DNA of 33,079 nt from an uncultured Ectothiorhodospiraceae bacterium (GTDB lineage Bacteria > Pseudomonadota > Gammaproteobacteria > S012-40), in the NCBI GenBank assembly GCA_945787125.1, contig CALZHW010000023.1, forward strand, positions 1 to 33,079. The letters run 5' to 3'. This document shows, piece by piece, positions 1-7,372 of this stretch. Within the stretch, counting starts at the first letter, position 1; each line of letters starts with the position of its first letter. Both the position numbers and the translations under genes were made by a program. The notes beneath the pieces are model-generated. The model saw only the letters and a program-made list of their open reading frames with translations. It ran no database searches and was not told the origin of the DNA.

Positions 1-1506
1 CGGATACAGACCCTGGGTATTGATACTTTGAAAATTATCACGATTACGTTTGATCCGAACCGGTGACGATGTACGGGTTTCCACGCCGGTTAATACAGCA
101 TCATGCATGGCAAATCCTTTGATTTTTTTGTCGAATACTGGCAACGCTTCGCGTATTGCCTCTATCACGTAATCCGGTAATGCAGTGCTGAGATCGGTTA
201 GGCGTACGCCCGGTTTATAGGATGGAACCACAGAGCCCAGTTTATCGGAAGGCTTTTTCGCTAGAAAATCGCCGACTAACTGGCCAGGCGCAAAATAGTT
301 GCTGCCACCCAATTCAAAAGCACGAGACTCCCATTTGCGCTGAAAATCCAGCCCTGCCAATGTGTGTCCAGGATAATCTTCAGGCGTTAATCCAACAACA
401 ATACCGCTGTTTGCATTGCGTTCATTACGCGAATATTGACTCATGCCATTGGTGACAACGCCTCCCTCTTCTGAACTTGATGCTACGACAGTTCCTCCAG
501 GACACATGCAAAAACTGTAAACCGAACGACCATTTTTACCATGATGTACGAGTTTGTAATCTGCGGCACCTAATACAGGATTTCCAGCTTCTTCACCAAA
601 TTGACAACGGTCGATAAGCGATTGAGGATGCTCAATTCGAAAACCGATGGAAAAAGGTTTACTCTCAATATAAACCCCACGCTTGTCTAGCATTTTAACG
701 GTATCACGCGCGCTATGACCCACCGCTAAAATAACATGCTCGGTTTGAATTTCCTCGCCATTGGATAAGCGCAGGGTGCGAAGTTGCCCATCATCGATTT
801 CAATATCAGTGACACAGCTCTCAAAACGAATCTCTCCACCCAATGCTTCAATTTCTGCACGAATCTTCTCTACCATAGTCACCAATTTGAAGGTGCCTAT
901 ATGGGGTTTACTCATGAAAAGAATTTCTTCCGGTGCACCAGCTTTAACAAATTCCTGCAGTACTTTGCGACCCAGGTTGCGGCTATCCTTAACTTGGCTA
1001 TACAGCTTACCATCAGAAAAGGTGCCCGCACCGCCTTCGCCAAACTGCACGTTAGACTCTGGGTTTAACTCACCGTTACGCCAAAACCCCCAGGTATCTT
1101 TGGTCCGCTCTCTCACGGCTTTACCACGTTCCAGAATAATGGGGCGAAAACCCATTTGCGCAAGTAACAACCCCGCCATAAAACCGCAAGGCCCCATACC
1201 AATGATAACCGGCCGAGACGGTAAATTAGCCGGCGCCTTGCTGACAAACTCATATTGTATAGCCGGCGCGAGATTCACGTGGGTATCATCTGCAAACTGT
1301 GTGAGCAACTCATGTTCATTCTTTACTGTCACATGCAGTGTATAAACGAACTGAATGCTGTGTTTTTTGCGCGCATCATAACCACGCCGCGCGATGTGAT
1401 AATCCAGCACCTCAGCATCTTGCAGATTGAGCTTGTTGAGAATAGCCAATTTTACCGCTTCCTCGGGATGATCGATCGGCAATCGGATTTCTGTTAAACG
1501 TAGCAT
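1..1506 (-). CDS. FAD-dependent dehydrogenase (COG2509-like), 3' end beyond window
   Basis: An open frame on the minus strand starts with ATG at 1506 and runs off the left edge after 502 codons without a stop, so it is partial. About 115 residues in, it has a dinucleotide-binding loop, GMGPCGFMAG, followed by a second-strand acidic end (LERG). Further on come FGEGGAGTFSDGKL and a VILAVGHSARD segment. These are typical of the uncharacterised NAD(P)/FAD-dependent dehydrogenases of about 530 residues, so only a few tens of residues are missing. The N-terminal ~100 residues form the family's small extra domain. A cytosolic flavin redox enzyme is expected, but the substrate is unknown. No good Shine-Dalgarno (SD) sequence precedes the start. 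The gene diverges from the lytic transglycosylase across a repeat-filled spacer. Confidence 0.88.
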   Translation of the reverse strand, partial: MLRLTEIRLPIDHPEEAVKLAILNKLNLQDAEVLDYHIARRGYDARKKHSIQFVYTLHVTVKNEHELLTQFADDTHVNLAPAIQYEFVSKAPANLPSRPVIIGMGPCGFMAGLLLAQMGFRPIILERGKAVRERTKDTWGFWRNGELNPESNVQFGEGGAGTFSDGKLYSQVKDSRNLGRKVLQEFVKAGAPEEILFMSKPHIGTFKLVTMVEKIRAEIEALGGEIRFESCVTDIEIDDGQLRTLRLSNGEEIQTEHVILAVGHSARDTVKMLDKRGVYIESKPFSIGFRIEHPQSLIDRCQFGEEAGNPVLGAADYKLVHHGKNGRSVYSFCMCPGGTVVASSSEEGGVVTNGMSQYSRNERNANSGIVVGLTPEDYPGHTLAGLDFQRKWESRAFELGGSNYFAPGQLVGDFLAKKPSDKLGSVVPSYKPGVRLTDLSTALPDYVIEAIREALPVFDKKIKGFAMHDAVLTGVETRTSSPVRIKRNRDNFQSINTQGLYP

Positions 1507-1552
1507 TAAATATCCGGTATAATTTTGAATGACGGCTATTTTACCTTAAGTA

Positions 1553-1732
1553 AGGAACGTGCACGAAATAATTTCCCGTTTTGGCGCTCTGATTTAGTTT
1601 CTGTTTGGACGTTCTGATTGAGCAAAAACGCAGCTCTAGCCGGGCTAAAGTGAGTATTTTGCGATTGAATAACGTTCAAAGAGGAGCTGAAGCAGAGATG
1701 CAAAAACCGGAAATTATTTCGTGCGCGTTCCT
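1553..1732. repeat. MITE-like inverted-repeat element, family D (full copy)
   Basis: The element of about 180 bp is bounded by AGGAACGTGCACGAAATAAT at the left and its near-perfect inverse complement ending GCGCGTTCCT at the right. The interior is also roughly self-complementary, with a centre CTAGCCGGGCTA, so the whole element could fold into one long imperfect hairpin. There is no coding capacity. A short relative with the same outer end lies at 8931-8996. This is a non-autonomous mobile or structural repeat by appearance only; no parent transposase is visible. Confidence 0.75.
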
Positions 1733-1763
1733 AAAATTAAAAAATAGCAGTTAATCTCACTAA

Positions 1764-2122
1764 CTTAACCCGGATATTTCATGAATTCACGAGATTATCG
1801 CATAGAGATTTGATTTTACAGATGATTATCTGATTGAGCGCCGTACCCGTGCGTACGGTCGATTGACAACTGCATGGATGCAGGAGATACGAGCCCATGG
1901 ATGGGCGAAGGTAGAACAATGCACTAGGGCAGGACCGCCCGTAGGTAGAATAACGCAGGAGCAGTTATCGAGGAGCAATTGTCGAGAGCAACGCATTAGG
2001 GCAGGACGCCCGTAAGTAGAATAACGCAGGAGCAGTTATCGAGGAGCAGCTTGCCGAAGATAATATTCTATTGAATCAAAGATCAAGCGAGAAATCGGGT
2101 AATTCATGAATTATCCGGGTTA
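1764..2122. repeat. MITE-like element, family A, long copy carrying family E repeats
   Basis: The ends are TAACCCGGATA followed by TTCATGAATT, and the inverse of the same at the right, giving terminal inverted repeats of about 22 bp. The outer ~100 bp on the left and ~65 bp on the right match the short copy at 12298-12465 almost base for base. The short copy lacks the 192 bp at 1865-2056, which hold tandem family E units. Both copies have a small internal palindrome CCGTAC-n6-GTACGG. No protein is encoded. Confidence 0.82.
1865..2056. repeat. Family E tandem repeat inside the family A element
   Basis: Two near-identical units start at 1921 and 1993. Each begins GCAYTAGGGCAGGAC, continues with GTAGAATAACGCAGGAGCAG and ends TTATCGAGGAGCA. 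The unit is about 72 bp. A leader at 1865-1920 carries the palindrome GCCCATGGATGGGC. A further unit occurs alone at 11175-11290. The block is absent from the other family A copy, so it was either inserted here or lost there. Confidence 0.72.
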
Positions 2123-2235
2123 AAATCGGTGCGCGCTAACTGGCATGAACACCGCACTATATTTGCTGTACATATAGCAACAAGACCGGTAAGTCAGTAC
2201 TATTAAGCTTGTAATTCATAAACATAGGTTAGAGA

Positions 2236-4083
2236 GTGAACATCTTTCATCCAAAATCGATTTTAATACTCACGGTTGTTGTTTTTTTATTCTGCTCTAC
2301 CTCCCTAGCGGCTAAAGAAGTTGCAGTGTCATTCAAATTGGAATCTCATTTAATTGAACGAGTTCTGATTGACAAGGTTTTCAAAGGCAAAGGTCAATCA
2401 ATCAGAGTGAATGATGATGGCACTGGGTGTAATTTTCTCAAGCTGGCCAAACCGCGTGTTATTGATACCAACAACCAGCTTATTAAGGTGCGGGTTGATA
2501 CCTGGGCACGGGTTGGCCAAGCGGTTGGAGAACGCTGCATCATGCTGCTGGATTGGCGCGGCAAAACCGATTTATACACTTCCGTCAAGCTGCTGCCCGA
2601 CGGTCGTTCTCTAAAGATAAAGGTAGAAGACAGCAAATTACTTAATCAGCAAGGCGCGGCAGATAAAGCGACAAACCAATTATGGCAATGGTTCAACAAT
2701 TCAGTTTATCCGACCATGAACGCTGTGACGGTTGATCTGCGTGAGCCTATCAAAGACTTGCAAAAATCGATTCCATTATTTATTCCAAAAAGCAACCAGC
2801 AAGCGGCAAAGCAATTAACCCGTTCGTTTGCCATCAAAAGTGTGACAATAAACCCCAAAGGGGTTTTATTAAGCCTACATTTTGATGTACCACAAGTGAC
2901 TTCTTCGGGAAAAAAAGTCACTGCACTTACGCAAGCAGAAATTGCTCAACTGGAGAAAAAACTGGATGCCCTGGATGGCTTTATTACTTTCACCATTCGA
3001 CAGTTTCTGACCCCGGATACGCCTCCCAGTGTTCGTGCCCAATTGCTGAATACACTCATTAACCTACGATACGATATTATTGCGATCATTAAGAATCCTG
3101 AGGTGAGCGGCGAAGATCCGGTCAAGCGTTTATTTATTTCAACCTGGCAGACAATAGCACCACTGGTGCGTGAAGTCGCTAAACTGCAACCCGTAAACAC
3201 GATCTCACTGGAATATTTAACATTTATTACGGCGAATGATGTGCTGTATACCATTGAAGAAATTGGCCCGGCTTTTAACCTGGATATTTCAGTCAATGGC
3301 TTAACCCGCTTAGCACGTTTATTAAGCTCCAATCCCAAGATCAATCCGCTAGAATTCACCGAGGACAGCATACCGGGTTTCTACTTCCAGCAAAAGATGA
3401 TGACAAAATCATCGCTGGATTTTCAGCTCGAAAAACATAATCCTTGGTTAGATTTTTTTATTCCTAGCGCACATGCCGCAGGCGGTTTAAATAAGAAAAC
3501 AGTCAATAGACTCAATAACTGGGTACCCAAAAATAAAGAGATTAACAAATACCTACCCATGGTGCAGCAAGTTATAAATCATGTGATTGCCCAACAATTA
3601 AAACAGTCAGACCTGGATAAAAAGTATCACGGCCTTTACCGCAACCTAGTATACGCCACTGCCTGGCAAGAGAGCTGTTGGAAACAATTCGGTGTCGTTA
3701 AAGGCAAACGCTGGCCACTCACTTCCCGCACTGGCGACCTGGGAATGATGCAACTCAATCCACGTGTGTGGCGCGGCTTCTACAATTTACATGATGTTAA
3801 ATGGGATATTCTCTACAATACCAATGCGGGTGCAGAAATTTTAATGCATTATCTGCAGCATTACGCCATCCGCAAACAAGAGCATAAAAAAACCGGCAAA
3901 GTAGAAAATCTGGCACGTGCAACATATTCGGTTTACAACGGTGGCCCGCGTCAGTACAAGCGCTACCGCGATGAAACTGTATCTAAAAAGCTCCGGCGTG
4001 CTGATGGGTTATTCTATAAAAAATATCAAAAAATTGATGCGGGAAATGATATGGCGGTAAGAAGTTGCTTTGGGAAAGGTTAA
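2236..4083 (+). CDS. Secreted lytic transglycosylase with C-terminal SLT domain
   Basis: The 615-residue protein starts with GTG at 2236, a few bases after a purine-rich site (AGGTTAGAGAG). Residues 1-26 form a signal peptide ending SLAA, so it acts in the periplasm or outer membrane. The last ~170 residues are a soluble lytic transglycosylase domain of the goose-lysozyme type: the catalytic glutamate is in AWQESCW (about E479), the GLMQ-like motif reads GMMQ (about 503-506), and YNGGPRQY forms the last motif. Such enzymes cleave the MurNAc-GlcNAc bond of peptidoglycan to give anhydromuropeptides. Residues 27-440 form a long N-terminal region that I do not recognise. A hydrophobic stretch ending in AHAAGG at about 408-416 separates the two parts. 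It stands alone, flanked by repeats. Confidence 0.85.
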   Translation: MNIFHPKSILILTVVVFLFCSTSLAAKEVAVSFKLESHLIERVLIDKVFKGKGQSIRVNDDGTGCNFLKLAKPRVIDTNNQLIKVRVDTWARVGQAVGERCIMLLDWRGKTDLYTSVKLLPDGRSLKIKVEDSKLLNQQGAADKATNQLWQWFNNSVYPTMNAVTVDLREPIKDLQKSIPLFIPKSNQQAAKQLTRSFAIKSVTINPKGVLLSLHFDVPQVTSSGKKVTALTQAEIAQLEKKLDALDGFITFTIRQFLTPDTPPSVRAQLLNTLINLRYDIIAIIKNPEVSGEDPVKRLFISTWQTIAPLVREVAKLQPVNTISLEYLTFITANDVLYTIEEIGPAFNLDISVNGLTRLARLLSSNPKINPLEFTEDSIPGFYFQQKMMTKSSLDFQLEKHNPWLDFFIPSAHAAGGLNKKTVNRLNNWVPKNKEINKYLPMVQQVINHVIAQQLKQSDLDKKYHGLYRNLVYATAWQESCWKQFGVVKGKRWPLTSRTGDLGMMQLNPRVWRGFYNLHDVKWDILYNTNAGAEILMHYLQHYAIRKQEHKKTGKVENLARATYSVYNGGPRQYKRYRDETVSKKLRRADGLFYKKYQKIDAGNDMAVRSCFGKG

Positions 4084-4100
4084 GGCCAATAACTGCATTA

Positions 4101-4265
4101 GTGCCACCTTCTAGCACCCGTAGTGGCCAAACCTTATTCGAGAGACGCCGTGAATACGTCCTTGTAGGCTTGGCGGCAGCATCCATGTGAGCACAAGGGG
4201 CAACACTCTTGATAAGGTTTGGTCACTACGAGCGCTTATTATGGGAAATAATTTGAATCCCGATT
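4101..4265. repeat. Dispersed repeat, family B, copy 1
   Basis: The element of about 165 bp carries inverted arms, GTAGTGGCCAAACCTTATTC near 4120 and its inverse near 4205-4228, around a conserved core (CTTGTAGGCTTGGCGGCAGC). Copies 2 (4955-5108, same orientation) and 3 (7191-7352, opposite orientation) match it along their full length. It fills the space between the convergent 3' ends of the lytic transglycosylase gene and arfB. Confidence 0.8.
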
Positions 4266-4271
4266 GAAAGC

Positions 4272-4694
4272 TTAATCACTGTCACCTGTCACTTTACGCC
4301 GTAAGACTTTAGTTTTTCCGCGAGTATTTTTTTGGTCAATCCGCCTCTTTTTAGCCGACATAGAAGGCCGGGTAGCAACGCGTTTTTTTTGTGTAATGGC
4401 AACATTTTTTATGAGTAACTGAAGTCGCGATAAAGCATCTTCCCGATTTTTTTCCTGACTGCGAAAACGCTGGGCTTTTATAATAATTAAGCCATCTTTA
4501 GTGATACGATGATCACGCAATTTCAACAAACGTTCTTTATAAAACTCAGGCAAGGAAGATTCTACGATATTGAAACGCAAGTGAATGGCGGTTGAAACCT
4601 TATTAACATTTTGCCCACCGGCACCTTGGGCGCGAATGGCGCTAATTTCTATTTCATTTTCGGGAATGGTGACAACATTGGATATTTGTAACAT
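4272..4694 (-). CDS. arfB: Peptidyl-tRNA hydrolase ArfB (YaeJ), ribosome rescue factor
   Basis: The frame is open further upstream, but ATG at 4694 gives 140 residues, the length of E. coli ArfB, and an N-terminus that aligns with it. ArfB binds ribosomes stalled on broken mRNAs without a stop codon and hydrolyses the peptidyl-tRNA. The class I release-factor motif GAGGQNVNK is present, with the GGQ at residues 26-28. The lysine/arginine-rich tail (from about residue 105, with KKRR and LRRK), which enters the empty mRNA channel, is complete. The start lies 10 bases after the stop of the CPXCG gene, and no SD stands at the right distance, so translation is probably coupled to that gene. Confidence 0.95.
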   Translation of the reverse strand: MLQISNVVTIPENEIEISAIRAQGAGGQNVNKVSTAIHLRFNIVESSLPEFYKERLLKLRDHRITKDGLIIIKAQRFRSQEKNREDALSRLQLLIKNVAITQKKRVATRPSMSAKKRRIDQKNTRGKTKVLRRKVTGDSD

Positions 4695-4704
4695 GATGGT
4701 TGGC

Positions 4705-4896
4705 TTATGCGTTTTCCTGTATGGCCTCAATGCTCGCATCGCCTTCAGCGTCAATATGAATCGTCAGCAGAATTGGCTGACAACAAACAAAACAATCCTC
4801 CACATATTCTTGTGTAGGCACTGAATTATCAACAACGACTTTTATCGTCTCCCAGCAATAGGGGCATTGTATTTTAGATGTTTGTAAATTGTACAA
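4705..4896 (-). CDS. CPXCG-motif cysteine-rich small protein
   Basis: I place the start at TTG 4896 because a strong SD (GGAGG) lies 8 bases before it. That gives 63 residues, the usual size for this family. Longer in-frame starts would require translating through repeat B copy 2. Cysteines 11 and 14 form the CPYC motif and 35, 38 and 39 a second cluster (CFVCC), which suggests a small zinc- or iron-binding knuckle. The remainder is acidic. Function is unknown in this family. It is the first gene of a two-gene unit with arfB, 10 bases apart. Confidence 0.85.
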   Translation of the reverse strand: MYNLQTSKIQCPYCWETIKVVVDNSVPTQEYVEDCFVCCQPILLTIHIDAEGDASIEAIQENA

Positions 4897-4954
4897 GAAT
4901 AACACCTCCAAATACAGGCTTTCTAACTCACGATCGGAATTCCAAGTCGCAAAC

Positions 4955-5108
4955 GTACCACCTTCCAACACTCGTAGCGGCAAAACCTTACTGAGAGACG
5001 CCGTGAATACCTCCTTGTAAGCTTGACGGCAGCATCCCTGCTGCCAACACTCTCGATAAGGCCTTGCCACTACAAGCACTGATTTCGGGAAATAGTTTGA
5101 ACTTCGAT
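4955..5108. repeat. Dispersed repeat, family B, copy 2
   Basis: This copy matches 4101-4265 in the same orientation, with arms GTAGCGGCAAAACCTTACTG and its inverse at about 5050-5073, the GACGGCAGCATCC core and an outer tail ending AACTTCGAT. With copy 1 it forms a direct repeat bracketing the CPXCG-arfB pair. On the minus strand it is open in the frame of the CPXCG gene and therefore creates a false N-terminal extension. Confidence 0.8.
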
Positions 5109-5140
5109 GGTGCCCCGTGTGAGTCATAACCTAACCCACA

Positions 5141-5674
5141 CTAGGATTCTATCAGGTTAACAGCTATTTCACTAAGCTCCTGATGAATAATTTTACGTAT
5201 TAGCATCGGCCCTATAATAGGTGGTACAACAAAATCAGGTGTTAGATCCGCTCGGTAATGCAAGATCGTTGTGTCATTAACTGATTCTACAAACCATTCT
5301 TCATAACCGGATTCAAAATGCCCTTGCTCAGGAATAACCGTGGCAATAGTCGCGCCTTTGTCATTATGAGTGATTATTTGATTTTTTATTAGGGAGTAGC
5401 AAACGCCGAGTAAACAGGGTCGAAGTACCTGGGTAATTTGCTGTTTATTATTGACCACTTTCAAGGTGCTTTTTTTGATCAATGGTGATAATGCAGAAAA
5501 TTTCTCAAAATCGTTTAGCCTTTGTTTAAGCAGTATCGCTGACACATCAAGCACCACTCGATAATCGACTAATATTCGTCCGTTATAATAATCAATATCA
5601 TGCCGCTTGATATTAAACTGCGGTGGCTGAGCAATACCATTCAAAGCTACCAGTAAAAAAGAGAGCATCGTCAT
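5141..5674 (-). CDS. START/polyketide-cyclase-like (SRPBCC fold) exported protein
   Basis: The 177-residue protein starts with ATG at 5674, after AAGGAG with a 7-base spacer, a strong site. The first ~15 residues are hydrophobic and end ALNGIAQ, like a short signal peptide. The rest resembles the helix-grip START/cyclase family: an early strand-rich part, a central FEKFSALSPLI segment typical of the second helix region, strands with alternating residues, and a closing amphipathic helix. Such proteins bind lipids or other hydrophobic ligands; the ligand here is unknown. It lies alone between repeat B copy 2 and repeat C. Assignment is by general pattern, not by a catalytic motif. Confidence 0.65.
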   Translation of the reverse strand: MTMLSFLLVALNGIAQPPQFNIKRHDIDYYNGRILVDYRVVLDVSAILLKQRLNDFEKFSALSPLIKKSTLKVVNNKQQITQVLRPCLLGVCYSLIKNQIITHNDKGATIATVIPEQGHFESGYEEWFVESVNDTTILHYRADLTPDFVVPPIIGPMLIRKIIHQELSEIAVNLIES

Positions 5675-5753
5675 AACTAAACTCCTTGTATTGATATACT
5701 ATCAACAATGTAAACCTTGTAAACTGAATCTGTGCTGAATGGCAAAAGCTTAA

Positions 5754-5992
5754 CCTAGAATCCGCAGTTGAGCAGCCTGTAGTGTGCGTCATTTTGTGCT
5801 GAATTGCGTAATGAAATATTTCCCAAATGGTTGTTCCCTTTGGGAAATATTTCATATAGCAAAGCAGTGCAAAAGGGCGTGCGATACAGGTTGCAGTGAC
5901 TCATCCAAAGAGTAAACTGCAATGAAGTTGAAGTATTTAATAAATTCATAATGTTATATTTGACCTGTAAACGTTCAACTGCGGAATCTAGG
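5754..5992. repeat. MITE-like element, family C, copy 1 (possibly IS1380-type ends)
   Basis: The 239-bp element is bounded by CCTAGAATCCGCAGTTGAGC at the left and the inverse of CCTAGATTCCGCAGTTGAAC at the right. Inside is a perfect 17-bp stem (5811-5827 with 5839-5855) around an 11-base loop. A second copy, in the opposite orientation, begins at 32906. The end CCTAGATTC resembles what I recall of ISEcp1/IS1380-family inverted repeats. No clear target duplication is visible, so this copy is probably old. It fills most of the spacer between the START-like gene and the reductase gene. Confidence 0.85.
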
Positions 5993-6098
5993 TTCCATAT
6001 TGATTGAATATCCTGTTGTTATTCATTCATAAATTGCACAGAAAAATAAAAAAATCAGTCAATAATTGTTAAACTTAAACCGACAAGGAAGCTTTCCA

Positions 6099-7181
6099 AT
6101 GAAAAAAGAACTCTTTAGCCAATATGCATTAGGTGATATTACATTAGCTAATCGCGCGGTCATGGCGCCATTAACACGTTGCCGAGCAATAAATAACATT
6201 CCCAATGATTTGATGGCCACTTATTATCAGCAACGCGCACAAGCGGGTTTGATTATTACCGAAGGCACATCACCCAGTCTTAATGGTTTAGGTTATGCCC
6301 GAATACCCGGTATTTTTAACGAAGAACAAAAAAAGGGTTGGCAAAAAAGCACCCAGGCTGTGCATGATCGAGGTGGGCATATATTTGTGCAGTTGATGCA
6401 TACCGGTCGTGTATCACACCCAGATAATATGGCGGCAAATAGTCGCATACTAGCGCCATCTGCCATCGCCGCGCCCGGAGAAATGTGGACAGATAACGCC
6501 GGCAATCAGGCGCATCCTGTCCCTGAGGCAATGTCAGAAAAAGATATCCAAGAAGCCATTCAGGAATATGCCCATGCCGCTCAGACAGCCATTGACGCGG
6601 GTTTCGACGGGGTAGAACTGCATGCTGCCAACGGTTATTTAATTGATCAATTTCTCAATACCGCAGCCAATCAACGTACCGATAAATGGGGTGGAACTAT
6701 TGATAACCGCATCCGATTTGCCGTTGAAGTTTCGCGTGCAGTAATCGCCAAAATTGGTAAAAACCGCGTCGGCATGCGTATTTCTCCCTATGGGGTTTTC
6801 AATGGCATGCAAGCCGATGCTGAAATGGATAATTTATATGAACAACTTATCATTGCGCTAAACAAACTTGGTCTACTATATATTCATATTGTCGACCACA
6901 GTTCCATGGGAGCACCTGAAGTTAACCCAGCAACAAAACAAATGATACGCGAAACATTCAAAGGTTCGGTGATTCTTTCCGGTGGTTATGATGCGGCGCG
7001 AGCAGAACAAGATTTGACAGAAAACAAAGGAGACTTAGTGGCTTTTGGTCGACTTTTTCTCGCAAACCCTGACCTGCTTGAAAAATTTAAACACGAACAA
7101 GAATTAACAGAGCCGGATGCCGATACATTTTATACCGCAGATGAAAAAGGCTATACCGATTATCCGGTGGCAAATGTTTAA
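6099..7181 (+). CDS. Old Yellow Enzyme family alkene reductase (NemA-like)
   Basis: I use ATG 6099, which follows AAGGAAG at a normal distance, not the in-frame ATG at 6066 that has none; this gives 360 residues, matching the family. It is an FMN-binding TIM barrel that reduces activated C=C bonds, and in NemA-type members also N-ethylmaleimide and nitro compounds, using NAD(P)H. Seen in sequence: the N-terminal FMN segment NRAVMAPLTRCRA, LMHTGRVSHPDN, the substrate-anion pair and proton-donor region HAANGYLIDQF, QRTDKWGGTIDNR, and the phosphate-binding end LSGGYDAA plus VAFGRLFLANPD. It is cytosolic. The gene is monocistronic, between repeat C and repeat B copy 3. The exact substrate cannot be told. 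Confidence 0.93.
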   Translation: MKKELFSQYALGDITLANRAVMAPLTRCRAINNIPNDLMATYYQQRAQAGLIITEGTSPSLNGLGYARIPGIFNEEQKKGWQKSTQAVHDRGGHIFVQLMHTGRVSHPDNMAANSRILAPSAIAAPGEMWTDNAGNQAHPVPEAMSEKDIQEAIQEYAHAAQTAIDAGFDGVELHAANGYLIDQFLNTAANQRTDKWGGTIDNRIRFAVEVSRAVIAKIGKNRVGMRISPYGVFNGMQADAEMDNLYEQLIIALNKLGLLYIHIVDHSSMGAPEVNPATKQMIRETFKGSVILSGGYDAARAEQDLTENKGDLVAFGRLFLANPDLLEKFKHEQELTEPDADTFYTADEKGYTDYPVANV

Positions 7182-7190
7182 CTCACTCAC

Positions 7191-7352
7191 ATTCGGAATT
7201 TAAATTTCCCCATAATTAGTGCTTGTAGTGGCAAAACCTTATCGAGAGTGTTGCCCAGTTGTGCCACATGGATGCTGCCGCCAAGCCTACACGGATGTAT
7301 TCACGGTGTCTCTCGGTAAGGTTTTGCCGCTACGAGCGCAGGAAGGTAGCAC
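7191..7352. repeat. Dispersed repeat, family B, copy 3 (inverted)
   Basis: This is the reverse complement of copies 1 and 2. The arms are GTAGTGGCAAAACCTTATC at about 7225 and its inverse at about 7312-7335, and the core reads GGATGCTGCCGCCAAGCC. Like copy 1 it lies exactly between two convergent genes (the reductase and the glutamate synthase fusion). The open frame through it is a product of the repeat, not a gene. Confidence 0.8.
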
Positions 7353-7372
7353 TTTTACAACACCGAACTTCA

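Noticed and set aside
222..1497. Several plus-strand frames of 77-194 codons
   Set aside because: They lie antisense to the FAD-dependent dehydrogenase frame, which has clear motifs across the whole stretch.
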